Positions 45,565 to 57,667 of a DNA stretch of 64,000 bases are shown in pieces (positions within the stretch are counted from its first letter, which is position 1; the number at the start of each line of letters is the position of its first letter). Below the pieces are notes generated by a model. The model did not search any database, was not told where the DNA came from, and saw only the letters and a list, made by a program, of their open reading frames with translations. The position numbers and the translations under genes are program-made. Origin of the DNA: Smallanthus sonchifolius (taxonomy: Eukaryota > Streptophyta > Magnoliopsida > Asterales > Asteraceae); assembly GCA_023525975.1 (NCBI GenBank), contig CM042035.1, forward strand, positions 24,478,001 through 24,542,000. Reading direction: 5' to 3'.

Positions 45565-45953
45565 GAAATAACTCTTTCAGTCTATTACTTTATCCCCTTC
45601 CACACATGACTCATTTTTACTTGCATTCTCCTCTTGCGCGCGCGTTCCGCCTTACGTCAACACGTGCGTCACCCGCCGGCGAGCGTTTAGTTCTTATACT
45701 TCCTTGTACAAAACATATTCCCACGCTCACCCGAGGCGTAAGAAAAATTGACTAGTATATGAAGACACACGTGTTCCACTCGACGTCTAACCGTGTGTCT
45801 CCCGCGATCGGGCCTTCCCCGACACGGACCCGCGCGCCCGAGTCTTTACGTACGTTGACCGTTTTTTGACAAAAACTTGTTACGCCCACGCCCGCTTGCA
45901 AAATAATCAACGGGTGACGTTGTTTTGAGTAAAAAAAATAATTACTTAAAAAA

Positions 45954-46073
45954 GGGGTTGCAACACGAGGACTTCCCAGGGGGTCACCCATCCTAGTACT
46001 ACTCTCGCCCAAGCACGCTTAACTGCGGAGTTCTGATGGGATCCGGTGCTTTAGTGCTGGTATGATCGCAACC
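45954..46073 (-). rRNA. 5S rRNA: 5S rRNA gene, copy 91 (class A)
   Basis: Consensus body, promoter P2. Step 509. Confidence 0.97.
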
Positions 46074-46464
46074 GAAATAACTCTTTCATTCTATTACTTT
46101 ATCCCCTTCCACACATGACTCATTTTTACTTGCATTCTCCTCTTGCGCGCGCGTTCCGCCTTACGTCAACACGTGCGTCACCCGCCGGCGAGCGTTTAGT
46201 TCTTATACTTCCTTGTACAAAACATATTCCCACGCTCACCCGGGGCGTAAGAATAATTGACTAGTATATGAAGACACACGTGTTCCACTCGACGTCTAAA
46301 CGTGTGTCTCCCGCGATCGGGCCTTCCCCGACACGGACCCGCGCGCCCGAGTCTTTACGTACGTTGACCGTTTTTTAACAAAAACTCGTTACGCCCACGC
46401 CCGCTTGCAAAATAATCAACGGGTGACGTTGTTTTGAGTAAAAAAAAAATAATTACTTAAAAAA

Positions 46465-46584
46465 GGGGTTGCAACACGAGGACTTCCCAGGGGGTCACCC
46501 ATCTTAGTACTACTCTCGCCCAAGCACGCTTAATTGCGGAGTTCTGATGGGATCCGGTGCTTTAGTGCTGGTATGATCGCAACC
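46465..46584 (-). rRNA. 5S rRNA: 5S rRNA gene, copy 92 (class B, G51A)
   Basis: G81A plus G51A in box A. Promoter P3. Step 511. Spacer marker cattcttttctt is shared with copy 97. Confidence 0.96.
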
Positions 46585-46971
46585 GAAATAACTCTTTCAG
46601 TCTATTACTTTATCCCCTTCCACACATGACTCATTTTTACTTGCATTCTTTTCTTGCGCGCGCGTTCCGCCTTACGTCAACACGTGCGTCACCCGCCGGC
46701 GAGCGTTTAGTTCTTATACTTCCTTGTACAAAACATATTCCCACGCTCACCCGGGGCGTAAGAATAATTGACTAGTATATGAAGACACACGTGTTCCACT
46801 CGACGTCTAAACGTGTGTCTCCCGCGATCGGGCGTTCCCCGACACGGACCCGCGCGCCCGAGTCTTTACGTACGTTGACCGTTTTTTGACAAAAACTTGT
46901 TACGCCCACGCCCGTTTGCAAAATAATCAACGGGTGACGTTGTTTTGAGTAAAAAAAAATAAATTAAAAAA

Positions 46972-47091
46972 GAGGTTGCAACACGAGGACTTCCCAGGGG
47001 GTCACCCATCCTCGTAGTACTCTCGCCTAAGCACGCTTAACTGCGGAGTTCTGATGGGATCCGGTGCTTTAGTGCTGGTATGATCGCAACC
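46972..47091 (-). rRNA. 5S rRNA: 5S rRNA gene, copy 93 (class C, C119U)
   Basis: Class C changes plus C119U, so the end reads CCUC before T6. Promoter P2, unusual for class C. Step 507. Confidence 0.96.
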
Positions 47092-47481
47092 GAAATAACT
47101 CTTTCATTCTATTACTTTATCCCCTTCCACACATAATTCATTTTTACTTGCATTCTCCTCTTGCGCGCGCGTTCCGCCTTACGTCAACACGTGCGTCACC
47201 CGCCGGCGAGCGTTTAGTTCTTATACTTCCTTGTACAAAACATATTCCCACGCTCACCCGGGGCGTAAGAATAATTGACTAGTATATGAAGACACACGTG
47301 TTCCACTCGACGTCTAAACGTGTGTCTCCCGCGATCGGGCGTTCCCCGAAACGGACCCGCGCGCCCGAGTCTTTACGTACGTTGACCGTTTTTTAACAAA
47401 AACTCGTTACGCCCACGCCCGCTTGCAAAATAATCAACGGGTGACGTTGTTTTGAGTAAAAAAAAATAATTACTTAAAAAA

Positions 47482-47601
47482 GGGGTTGCAACACGAGGAC
47501 TTCCCAGGGGGTCACCCATCCTAGTACTACTCTCGCCCAAGCACGCTTATCTGCGGAGTTCTGATGGGATCCGGTGCTTTAGTGCTGGTATGATCGCAAC
47601 C
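47482..47601 (-). rRNA. 5S rRNA: 5S rRNA gene, copy 94 (class A, U52A)
   Basis: U52A in box A, shared only with copy 99. Promoter P3. Step 510. Confidence 0.96.
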
Positions 47602-47990
47602 GAAATAACTCTTTCAGTCTATTACTTTATCCCCTTCCACACATGACTCATTTTTACTTGCATTCTCCTCTTGCGCGCGCGTTCCGCCTTACGTCAACAC
47701 GTGCGTCACCCGCCGGCGAGCGTTTAGTTCTTATACTTCCTTGTACAAAACATATTCCCACGCTCACCCGGGGCGTAAGAATAATTGACTAGTATATGAA
47801 GACACACGTGTTCCACTCGACGTCTAAACGTGTGTCTCCCGCGATCGGGCGTTCCCCGACACGGACCCGCGCGCCCGAGTCTTTACGTACGTTGACCGTT
47901 TTTTGACAAAAACTTGTTACGCCCACGCCCGTTTGCAAAATAATCAACGGGTGACGTTGTTTTGAGTAAAAAAAATAATTACTTAAAAAA

Positions 47991-48110
47991 GGGGTTGCAA
48001 CACGAGGACTTCCCAGGGGGTCACCCATCCTAGTACTACTCTCGCCCAAGCACGCTTAACTGCGGAGTTCTGATGGGATCCGGTGCTTTAGTGCTGGTAT
48101 GATCGCAACC
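47991..48110 (-). rRNA. 5S rRNA: 5S rRNA gene, copy 95 (class A)
   Basis: Consensus body, promoter P1. Step 509. Confidence 0.97.
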
Positions 48111-48499
48111 GAAATAACTCTTCCATTCTATTACTTTATCCCCTTCCACACATGACTCATTTTTACTTGCATTCTCCTCTTGCGCGCGCGTTTCGCCTTA
48201 CGTCAACACGTGCGTCACCCGCCGGCGAGCGTTTAGTTCTTATACTTCCTTGTACAAAACATATTCCCACGCTCACCCGAGGCGTAAGAAAAATTGACTA
48301 GTATATGAAGACACACGTGTTCCACTCGACGTCTAACCGTGTGTCTCCCGCGATCGGGCCTTCCCCGACACGGACCCGCGCGCCCGAGTCTTTACGTACG
48401 TTGACCGTTTTTTGACAAAAACTTGTTACGCCCACGCCCGCTTGCAAAATAATCAACGGGTGACGTTGTTTTGAGTAAAAAAAATAATTACTTAAAAAA

Positions 48500-48619
48500 G
48501 GGGTTGCAACACGAGGACTTCCCAGGGGGTCACCCATCCTAGTACTACTCTCGCCCAAGCACGCTTAACTGCGGAGTTCTGATGGGATCCGGTGCTTTAG
48601 TGCTGGTATGATCGCAACC
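48500..48619 (-). rRNA. 5S rRNA: 5S rRNA gene, copy 96 (class A)
   Basis: Consensus body, promoter P2. Step 509. Confidence 0.97.
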
Positions 48620-49010
48620 GAAATAACTCTTTCATTCTATTACTTTATCCCCTTCCACACATGACTCATTTTTACTTGCATTCTCCTCTTGCGCGCGCGT
48701 TCCGCCTTACGTCAACACGTGCGTCACCCGCCGGCGAGCGTTTAGTTCTTATACTTCCTTGTACAAAACATATTCCCACGCTCACCCGGGGCGTAAGAAT
48801 AATTGACTAGTATATGAAGACACACGTGTTCCACTCGACGTCTAAACGTGTGTCTCCCGCGATCGGGCCTTCCCCGACACGGACCCGCGCGCCCGAGTCT
48901 TTACGTACGTTGACCGTTTTTTAACAAAAACTCGTTACGCCCACGCCCGCTTGCAAAATAATCAACGGGTGACGTTGTTTTGAGTAAAAAAAAAATAATT
49001 ACTTAAAAAA

Positions 49011-49130
49011 GGGGTTGCAACACGAGGACTTCCCAGGGGGTCACCCATCTTAGTACTACTCTCGCCCAAGCACGCTTAATTGCGGAGTTCTGATGGGATC
49101 CGGTGCTTTAGTGCTGGTATGATCGCAACC
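49011..49130 (-). rRNA. 5S rRNA: 5S rRNA gene, copy 97 (class B, G51A)
   Basis: G81A and G51A. Promoter P3. Step 511. Confidence 0.96.
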
Positions 49131-49517
49131 GAAATAACTCTTTCAGTCTATTACTTTATCCCCTTCCACACATGACTCATTTTTACTTGCATTCTTTTCT
49201 TGCGCGCGCGTTCCGCCTTACGTCAACACGTGCGTCACCCGCCGGCGAGCGTTTAGTTCTTATACTTCCTTGTACAAAACATATTCCCACGCTCACCCGG
49301 GGCGTAAGAATAATTGACTAGTATATGAAGACACACGTGTTCCACTCGACGTCTAAACGTGTGTCTCCCGCGATCGGGCGTTCCCCGACACGGACCCGCG
49401 CGCCCGAGTCTTTACGTACGTTGACCGTTTTTTGACAAAAACTTGTTACGCCCACGCCCGTTTGCAAAATAATCAACGGGTGACGTTGTTTTGAGTAAAA
49501 AAAAATAAATTAAAAAA

Positions 49518-49637
49518 GAGGTTGCAACACGAGGACTTCCCAGGGGGTCACCCATCCTCGTAGTACTCTCGCCTAAGCACGCTTAACTGCGGAGTTCTGA
49601 TGGGATCCGGTGCTTTAGTGCTGGTATGATCGCAACC
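49518..49637 (-). rRNA. 5S rRNA: 5S rRNA gene, copy 98 (class C, C119U)
   Basis: Class C changes and C119U. Promoter P2. Step 507. Confidence 0.96.
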
Positions 49638-50027
49638 GAAATAACTCTTTCATTCTATTACTTTATCCCCTTCCACACATAATTCATTTTTACTTGCATT
49701 CTCCTCTTGCGCGCGCGTTCCGCCTTACGTCAACACGTGCGTCACCCGCCGGCGAGCGTTTAGTTCTTATACTTCCTTGTACAAAACATATTCCCACGCT
49801 CACCCGGGGCGTAAGAATAATTGACTAGTATATGAAGACACACGTGTTCCACTCGACGTCTAAACGTGTGTCTCCCGCGATCGGGCGTTCCCCGAAACGG
49901 ACCCGCGCGCCCGAGTCTTTACGTACGTTGACCGTTTTTTAACAAAAACTCGTTACGCCCACGCCCGCTTGCAAAATAATCAACGGGTGACGTTGTTTTG
50001 AGTAAAAAAAAATAATTACTTAAAAAA

Positions 50028-50147
50028 GGGGTTGCAACACGAGGACTTCCCAGGGGGTCACCCATCCTAGTACTACTCTCGCCCAAGCACGCTTATCTGC
50101 GGAGTTCTGATGGGATCCGGTGCTTTAGTGCTGGTATGATCGCAACC
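50028..50147 (-). rRNA. 5S rRNA: 5S rRNA gene, copy 99 (class A, U52A)
   Basis: U52A in box A. Promoter P3. Step 510. Confidence 0.96.
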
Positions 50148-50536
50148 GAAATAACTCTTTCAGTCTATTACTTTATCCCCTTCCACACATGACTCATTTT
50201 TACTTGCATTCTCCTCTTGCGCGCGCGTTCCGCCTTACGTCAACACGTGCGTCACCCGCCGGCGAGCGTTTAGTTCTTATACTTCCTTGTACAAAACATA
50301 TTCCCACGCTCACCCGGGGCGTAAGAATAATTGACTAGTATATGAAGACACACGTGTTCCACTCGACGTCTAAACGTGTGTCTCCCGCGATCGGGCGTTC
50401 CCCGACACGGACCCGCGCGCCCGAGTCTTTACGTACGTTGACCGTTTTTTGACAAAAACTTGTTACGCCCACGCCCGTTTGCAAAATAATCAACGGGTGA
50501 CGTTGTTTTGAGTAAAAAAAATAATTACTTAAAAAA

Positions 50537-50656
50537 GGGGTTGCAACACGAGGACTTCCCAGGGGGTCACCCATCCTAGTACTACTCTCGCCCAAGCACG
50601 CTTAACTGCGGAGTTCTGATGGGATCCGGTGCTTTAGTGCTGGTATGATCGCAACC
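50537..50656 (-). rRNA. 5S rRNA: 5S rRNA gene, copy 100 (class A)
   Basis: Consensus body, promoter P1. Step 509. Confidence 0.97.
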
Positions 50657-51046
50657 GAAATAACTCTTCCATTCTATTACTTTATCCCCTTCCACACATG
50701 ACTCATTTTTACTTGCATTCTCCTCTTGCGCGCGCGTTCCGCCTTACGTCAACACGTGCGTCACCCGCCGGCGAGCGTTTAGTTCTTATACTTCCTTGTA
50801 CAAAACATATTCCCACGCTCACCCGAGGCGTAAGAAAAATTGACTAGTATATGAAGACACACGTGTTCCACTCGACGTCTAACCGTGTGTCTCCCGCGAT
50901 CGGGCCTTCCCCGACACGGACCCGCGCGCCCGAGTCTTTACGTACGTTGACCGTTTTTTGACAAAAACTTGTTACGCCCACGCCCGCTTGCAAAATAATC
51001 AACGGGTGACGTTGTTTTGAGTAAAAAAAAATAATTACTTAAAAAA

Positions 51047-51166
51047 GGGGTTGCAACACGAGGACTTCCCAGGGGGTCACCCATCCTAGTACTACTCTCG
51101 CCCAAGCACGCTTAACTGCGGAGTTCTGATGGGATCCGGTGCTTTAGTGCTGGTATGATCGCAACC
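51047..51166 (-). rRNA. 5S rRNA: 5S rRNA gene, copy 101 (class A)
   Basis: Consensus body, promoter P2. Step 510. Confidence 0.97.
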
Positions 51167-51557
51167 GAAATAACTCTTTCATTCTATTACTTTATCCCCT
51201 TCCACACATGACTCATTTTTACTTGCATTCTCCTCTTGCGCGCGCGTTCCGCCTTACGTCAACACGTGCGTCACCCGCCGGCGAGCGTTTAGTTCTTATA
51301 CTTCCTTGTACAAAACATATTCCCACGCTCACCCGGGGCGTAAGAATAATTGACTAGTATATGAAGACACACGTGTTCCACTCGACGTCTAAACGTGTGT
51401 CTCCCGCGATCGGGCCTTCCCCGACACGGACCCGCGCGCCCGAGTCTTTACGTACGTTGACCGTTTTTTAACAAAAACTCGTTACGCCCACGCCCGCTTG
51501 CAAAATAATCAACGGGTGACGTTGTTTTGAGTAAAAAAAAAATAATTACTTAAAAAA

Positions 51558-51677
51558 GGGGTTGCAACACGAGGACTTCCCAGGGGGTCACCCATCTTAG
51601 TACTACTCTCGCCCAAGCACGCTTAACTGCGGAGTTCTGATGGGATCCGGTGCTTTAGTGCTGGTATGATCGCAACC
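51558..51677 (-). rRNA. 5S rRNA: 5S rRNA gene, copy 102 (class B)
   Basis: G81A. Promoter P3. Step 511. Spacer marker cattctcttctt, shared with copies 107, 115, 117, 119 and 123. Confidence 0.97.
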
Positions 51678-52063
51678 GAAATAACTCTTTCAGTCTATTA
51701 CTTTATCCCCTTCCACACATGACTCATTTTTACTTGCATTCTCTTCTTGCGCGCGCGTTCCGCCTTACGTCAACACGTGCGTCACCCGCCGGCGAGCGTT
51801 TAGTTCTTATACTTCCTTGTACAAAACATATTCCCACGCTCACCCGGGGCGTAAGAATAATTGACTAGTATATGAAGACACACGTGTTCCACTCGACGTC
51901 TAAACGTGTGTCTCCCGCGATCGGGCGTTCCCCGACACGGACCCGCGCGCCCGAGTCTTTACGTACGTTGACCGTTTTTTGACAAAAACTTGTTACGCCC
52001 ACGCCCGTTTGCAAAATAATCAACGGGTGACGTTGTTTTGAGTAAAAAAAATAAATTAAAAAA

Positions 52064-52183
52064 GGGGTTACAACACGAGGACTTCCCAGGGGGTCACCCA
52101 TCCTCGTAGTACTCTCGCCTAAGCACGCTTAACTGCGGAGTTCTGATGGGATCCGGTGCTTTAGTGCTGGTATGATCGCAACC
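52064..52183 (-). rRNA. 5S rRNA: 5S rRNA gene, copy 103 (class C, C114U)
   Basis: Class C plus C114U, which turns the G5-C114 pair of helix I into G-U. Promoter P3. Step 506 (A8 plus the 3-bp deletion). Confidence 0.96.
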
Positions 52184-52573
52184 GAAATAACTCTTTCAGT
52201 CTATTACTTTATCCCCTTCCACACATAATTCATTTTTACTTGCATTCTCCTCTTGCGCGCGCGTTCCGCCTTACGTCAACACGTGCGTCACCCGCCGGCG
52301 AGCGTTTAGTTCTTATACTTCCTTGTACAAAACATATTCCCACGCTCACCCGGGGCGTAAGAATAATTGACTAGTATATGAAGACACACGTGTTCCACTC
52401 GACGTCTAAACGTGTGTCTCCCGCGATCGGGCGTTCCCCGAAACGGACCCGCGCGCCCGAGTCTTTACGTACGTTGACCGTTTTTTAACAAAAACTCGTT
52501 ACGCCCACGCCCGCTTGCAAAATAATCAACGGGTGACGTTGTTTTGAGTAAAAAAAAATAATTACTTAAAAAA

Positions 52574-52693
52574 GGGGTTGCAACACGAGGACTTCCCAGG
52601 GGGTCACCCATCCTAGTACTACTCTCGCCCAAGCACGCTTAACTGCAGAGTTCTGATGGGATCCGGTGCTTTAGTGCTGGTATGATCGCAACC
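52574..52693 (-). rRNA. 5S rRNA: 5S rRNA gene, copy 104 (class A, C47U)
   Basis: Private C47U, the other strand position of the same CpG hit by G48A in copy 9. Promoter P3. Step 510. Confidence 0.96.
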
Positions 52694-53082
52694 GAAATAA
52701 CTCTTTCAGTCTATTACTTTATCCCCTTCCACACATGACTCATTTTTACTTGCATTCTCCTCTTGCGCGCGCGTTCCGCCTTACGTCAACACGTGCGTCA
52801 CCCGCCGGCGAGCGTTTAGTTCTTATACTTCCTTGTACAAAACATATTCCCACGCTCACCCGGGGCGTAAGAATAATTGACTAGTATATGAAGACACACG
52901 TGTTCCACTCGACGTCTAAACGTGTGTCTCCCGCGATCGGGCGTTCCCCGACACGGACCCGCGCGCCCGAGTCTTTACGTACGTTGACCGTTTTTTGACA
53001 AAAACTTGTTACGCCCACGCCCGTTTGCAAAATAATCAACGGGTGACGTTGTTTTGAGTAAAAAAAATAATTACTTAAAAAA

Positions 53083-53202
53083 GGGGTTGCAACACGAGGA
53101 CTTCCCAGGGGGTCACCCATCCTAGTACTACTCTCGCCCAAGCACGCTTAACTGCGGAGTTCTGATGGGATCCGGTGCTTTAGTGCTGGTATGATCGCAA
53201 CC
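53083..53202 (-). rRNA. 5S rRNA: 5S rRNA gene, copy 105 (class A)
   Basis: Consensus body, promoter P1. Step 509. Confidence 0.97.
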
Positions 53203-53592
53203 GAAATAACTCTTCCATTCTATTACTTTATCCCCTTCCACACATGACTCATTTTTACTTGCATTCTCCTCTTGCGCGCGCGTTCCGCCTTACGTCAACA
53301 CGTGCGTCACCCGCCGGCGAGCGTTTAGTTCTTATACTTCCTTGTACAAAACATATTCCCACGCTCACCCGAGGCGTAAGAAAAATTGACTAGTATATGA
53401 AGACACACGTGTTCCACTCGACGTCTAACCGTGTGTCTCCCGCGATCGGGCCTTCCCCGACACGGACCCGCGCGCCCGAGTCTTTACGTACGTTGACCGT
53501 TTTTTGACAAAAACTTGTTACGCCCACGCCCGCTTGCAAAATAATCAACGGGTGACGTTGTTTTGAGTAAAAAAAAATAATTACTTAAAAAA

Positions 53593-53712
53593 GGGGTTGC
53601 AACACGAGGACTTCCCAGGGGGTCACCCATCCTAGTACTACTCTCGCCCAAGCACGCTTAACTGCGGAGTTCTGATGGGATCCGGTGCTTTAGTGCTGGT
53701 ATGATCGCAACC
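53593..53712 (-). rRNA. 5S rRNA: 5S rRNA gene, copy 106 (class A)
   Basis: Consensus body, promoter P2. Step 510. Confidence 0.97.
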
Positions 53713-54103
53713 GAAATAACTCTTTCATTCTATTACTTTATCCCCTTCCACACATGACTCATTTTTACTTGCATTCTCCTCTTGCGCGCGCGTTCCGCCT
53801 TACGTCAACACGTGCGTCACCCGCCGGCGAGCGTTTAGTTCTTATACTTCCTTGTACAAAACATATTCCCACGCTCACCCGGGGCGTAAGAATAATTGAC
53901 TAGTATATGAAGACACACGTGTTCCACTCGACGTCTAAACGTGTGTCTCCCGCGATCGGGCCTTCCCCGACACGGACCCGCGCGCCCGAGTCTTTACGTA
54001 CGTTGACCGTTTTTTAACAAAAACTCGTTACGCCCACGCCCGCTTGCAAAATAATCAACGGGTGACGTTGTTTTGAGTAAAAAAAAAATAATTACTTAAA
54101 AAA

Positions 54104-54223
54104 GGGGTTGCAACACGAGGACTTCCCAGGGGGTCACCCATCTTAGTACTACTCTCGCCCAAGCACGCTTAACTGCGGAGTTCTGATGGGATCCGGTGCT
54201 TTAGTGCTGGTATGATCGCAACC
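54104..54223 (-). rRNA. 5S rRNA: 5S rRNA gene, copy 107 (class B)
   Basis: G81A. Promoter P3. Step 511. Confidence 0.97.
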
Positions 54224-54609
54224 GAAATAACTCTTTCAGTCTATTACTTTATCCCCTTCCACACATGACTCATTTTTACTTGCATTCTCTTCTTGCGCGC
54301 GCGTTCCGCCTTACGTCAACACGTGCGTCACCCGCCGGCGAGCGTTTAGTTCTTATACTTCCTTGTACAAAACATATTCCCACGCTCACCCGGGGCGTAA
54401 GAATAATTGACTAGTATATGAAGACACACGTGTTCCACTCGACGTCTAAACGTGTGTCTCCCGCGATCGGGCGTTCCCCGACACGGACCCGCGCGCCCGA
54501 GTCTTTACGTACGTTGACCGTTTTTTGACAAAAACTTGTTACGCCCACGCCCGTTTGCAAAATAATCAACGGGTGACGTTGTTTTGAGTAAAAAAAATAA
54601 ATTAAAAAA

Positions 54610-54729
54610 GGGGTTACAACACGAGGACTTCCCAGGGGGTCACCCATCCTCGTAGTACTCTCGCCTAAGCACGCTTAACTGCGGAGTTCTGATGGGATCC
54701 GGTGCTTTAGTGCTGGTATGATCGCAACC
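54610..54729 (-). rRNA. 5S rRNA: 5S rRNA gene, copy 108 (class C, C114U)
   Basis: Class C plus C114U. Promoter P3. Step 506, same as copy 103. Confidence 0.96.
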
Positions 54730-55119
54730 GAAATAACTCTTTCAGTCTATTACTTTATCCCCTTCCACACATAATTCATTTTTACTTGCATTCTCCTCTT
54801 GCGCGCGCGTTCCGCCTTACGTCAACACGTGCGTCACCCGCCGGCGAGCGTTTAGTTCTTATACTTCCTTGTACAAAACATATTCCCACGCTCACCCGGG
54901 GCGTAAGAATAATTGACTAGTATATGAAGACACACGTGTTCCACTCGACGTCTAAACGTGTGTCTCCCGCGATCGGGCGTTCCCCGACACGGACCCGCGC
55001 GCCCGAGTCTTTACGTACGTTGACCGTTTTTTAACAAAAACTCGTTACGCCCACGCCCGCTTGCAAAATAATCAACGGGTGACGTTGTTTTGAGTAAAAA
55101 AAAATAATTACTTAAAAAA

Positions 55120-55239
55120 GGGGTTGCAACACGAGGACTTCCCAGGGGGTCACCCATCCTAGTACTACTCTCGCCCAAGCACGCTTAACTGCGGAGTTCT
55201 GATGGGATCCGGTGCTTTAGTGCTGGTATGATCGCAACC
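55120..55239 (-). rRNA. 5S rRNA: 5S rRNA gene, copy 109 (class A)
   Basis: Consensus body, promoter P3. Step 510. Confidence 0.97.
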
Positions 55240-55628
55240 GAAATAACTCTTTCAGTCTATTACTTTATCCCCTTCCACACATGACTCATTTTTACTTGCA
55301 TTCTCCTCTTGCGCGCGCGTTCCGCCTTACGTCAACACGTGCGTCACCCGCCGGCGAGCGTTTAGTTCTTATACTTCCTTGTACAAAACATATTCCCACG
55401 CTCACCCGGGGCGTAAGAATAATTGACTAGTATATGAAGACACACGTGTTCCACTCGACGTCTAAACGTGTGTCTCCCGCGATCGGGCGTTCCCCGACAC
55501 GGACCCGCGCGCCCGAGTCTTTACGTACGTTGACCGTTTTTTGACAAAAACTTGTTACGCCCACGCCCGTTTGCAAAATAATCAACGGGTGACGTTGTTT
55601 TGAGTAAAAAAAATAATTACTTAAAAAA

Positions 55629-55748
55629 GGCGTTGCAACACGAGGACTTCCCAGGGGGTCACCCATCCTAGTACTACTCTCGCCCAAGCACGCTTAACTG
55701 CGGAGTTCTGATGGGTTCCGGTGCTTTAGTGCTGGTATGATCGCAACC
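55629..55748 (-). rRNA. 5S rRNA: 5S rRNA gene, copy 110 (class A, C118G and U33A)
   Basis: C118G opens the end of helix I, and U33A in the helix III strand destroys the BamHI site. Promoter P1. Step 509. Private spacer change gtgcggcac. Confidence 0.96.
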
Positions 55749-56138
55749 GAAATAACTCTTCCATTCTATTACTTTATCCCCTTCCACACATGACTCATTT
55801 TTACTTGCATTCTCCTCTTGCGCGCGCGTTCCGCCTTACGTCAACACGTGCGGCACCCGCCGGCGAGCGTTTAGTTCTTATACTTCCTTGTACAAAACAT
55901 ATTCCCACGCTCACCCGAGGCGTAAGAATAATTGACTAGTATATGAAGACACACGTGTTCCACTCGACGTCTAACCGTGTGTCTCCCGCGATCGGGCCTT
56001 CCCCGACACGGACCCGCGCGCCCGAGTCTTTACGTACGTTGACCGTTTTTTGACAAAAACTTGTTACGCCCACGCCCGCTTGCAAAATAATCAACGGGTG
56101 ACGTTGTTTTGAGTAAAAAAAAATAATTACTTAAAAAA

Positions 56139-56258
56139 GGGGTTGCAACACGAGGACTTCCCAGGGGGTCACCCATCCTAGTACTACTCTCGCCCAAGCA
56201 CGCTTAACTGCGGAGTTCTGATGGGATCCGGTGCTTTAGTGCTTGTATGATCGCAACC
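56139..56258 (-). rRNA. 5S rRNA: 5S rRNA gene, copy 111 (class K)
   Basis: C15A. Promoter P2. Step 510. Counterpart of copy 71. Confidence 0.97.
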
Positions 56259-56649
56259 GAAATAACTCTTTCATTCTATTACTTTATCCCCTTCCACACA
56301 TGACTCATTTTTACTTGCATTCTCCTCTTGCGCGCGCGTTACGCCTTACGTCAACACGTGCGTCACCCGCCGGCGAGCGTTTAGTTCTTATACTTCCTTG
56401 TACAAAACATATTCCCACGCTCACCCGGGGCGTAAGAATAATTGACTAGTATATGAAGACACACGTGTTCCACTCGACGTCTAAACGTGTGTCTCCCGCG
56501 ATCGGGCCTTCCCCGACACGGACCCGCGCGCCCGAGTCTTTACGTACGTTGACCGTTTTTTAACAAAAACTCGTTACGCCCACGCCCGCTTGCAAAATAA
56601 TCAACGGGTGACGTTGTTTTGAGTAAAAAAAAAATAATTACTTAAAAAA

Positions 56650-56769
56650 GGGGTTGCAACACGAGGACTTCCCAGGGGGTCACCCATCTTAGTACTACTC
56701 TCGCCCAAGCACGCTTAACTACGGAGTTCTGATGGGATCCGGTGCTTTAGTGCTGGTATGATCGCAACC
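56650..56769 (-). rRNA. 5S rRNA: 5S rRNA gene, copy 112 (class B, C49U)
   Basis: G81A and C49U. Promoter P3. Step 511. Counterpart of copy 72. Confidence 0.96.
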
Positions 56770-57158
56770 GAAATAACTCTTTCAGTCTATTACTTTATCC
56801 CCTTCCACACATGACTCATTTTTACTTGCATTCTCCTCTTGCGCGCGCGTTCCGCCTTACGTCAACACGTGCGTCACCCGCCGGCGAGCGTTTAGTTCTT
56901 ATACTTCCTTGTACAAAACATATTCCCACGCTCACCCGGGGCGTAAGAATAATTGACTAGTATATGAAGACACACGTGTTCCACTCGACGTCTAAACGTG
57001 TGTCTCCCGCGATCGGGCGTTCCCCGACACGGACCCGCGCGCCCGAGTCTTTACGTACGTTGACCGTTTTTTGACAAAAACTTGTTACGCCCACGCCCGT
57101 TTGCAAAATAATCAACGGGTGACGTTGTTTTGAGTAAAAAAAATAATTACTTAAAAAA

Positions 57159-57278
57159 GGGGTTGCAACACGAGGACTTCCCAGGGGGTCACCCATCCTA
57201 GTACTACTCTCGCCCAAGCACGCTTAACTGCGGAGTTCTGATGGGATCCGGTGCTTTAGTGCTGGTATGATCGCAACC
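57159..57278 (-). rRNA. 5S rRNA: 5S rRNA gene, copy 113 (class A)
   Basis: Consensus body, promoter P1. Step 509. Confidence 0.97.
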
Positions 57279-57667
57279 GAAATAACTCTTCCATTCTATT
57301 ACTTTATCCCCTTCCACACATGACTCATTTTTACTTGCATTCTCCTCTTGCGCGCGCGTTCCGCCTTACGTCAACACGTGCGTCACCCGCCGGCGAGCGT
57401 TTAGTTCTTATACTTCCTTGTACAAAACATATTCCCACGCTCACCCGAGGCGTAAGAAAAATTGACTAGTATATGAAGACACACGTGTTCCACTCGACGT
57501 CTAACCGTGTGTCTCCCGCGATCGGGCCTTCCCCGACACGGACCCGCGCGCCCGAGTCTTTACGTACGTTGACCGTTTTTTGACAAAAACTTGTTACGCC
57601 CACGCCCGCTTGCAAAATAATCAACGGGTGACGTTGTTTTGAGTAAAAAAAATAATTACTTAAAAAA

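Larger units (their letters stand above)
41371..56138. repeat. Higher-order repeat: 5-gene blocks in pairs
   Basis: Blocks of order A, B, C, A, A begin at copies 82, 87, 91, 96, 101 and 106 (steps 2546, 2037, 2546, 2547, 2546 bp). The block at 87 has only four genes. Blocks 82/87 share C107U, blocks 91/96 share G51A, C119U and U52A, and blocks 101/106 share C114U. Confidence 0.9.
55629..57158. repeat. Dispersed copy of the 35.3-36.8 kb three-gene block
   Basis: Copies 110-112 (C118G; C15A; G81A plus C49U) repeat the order of copies 70-72 about 20.4 kb away. U33A and some spacer changes are found only on this side. Confidence 0.85.
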
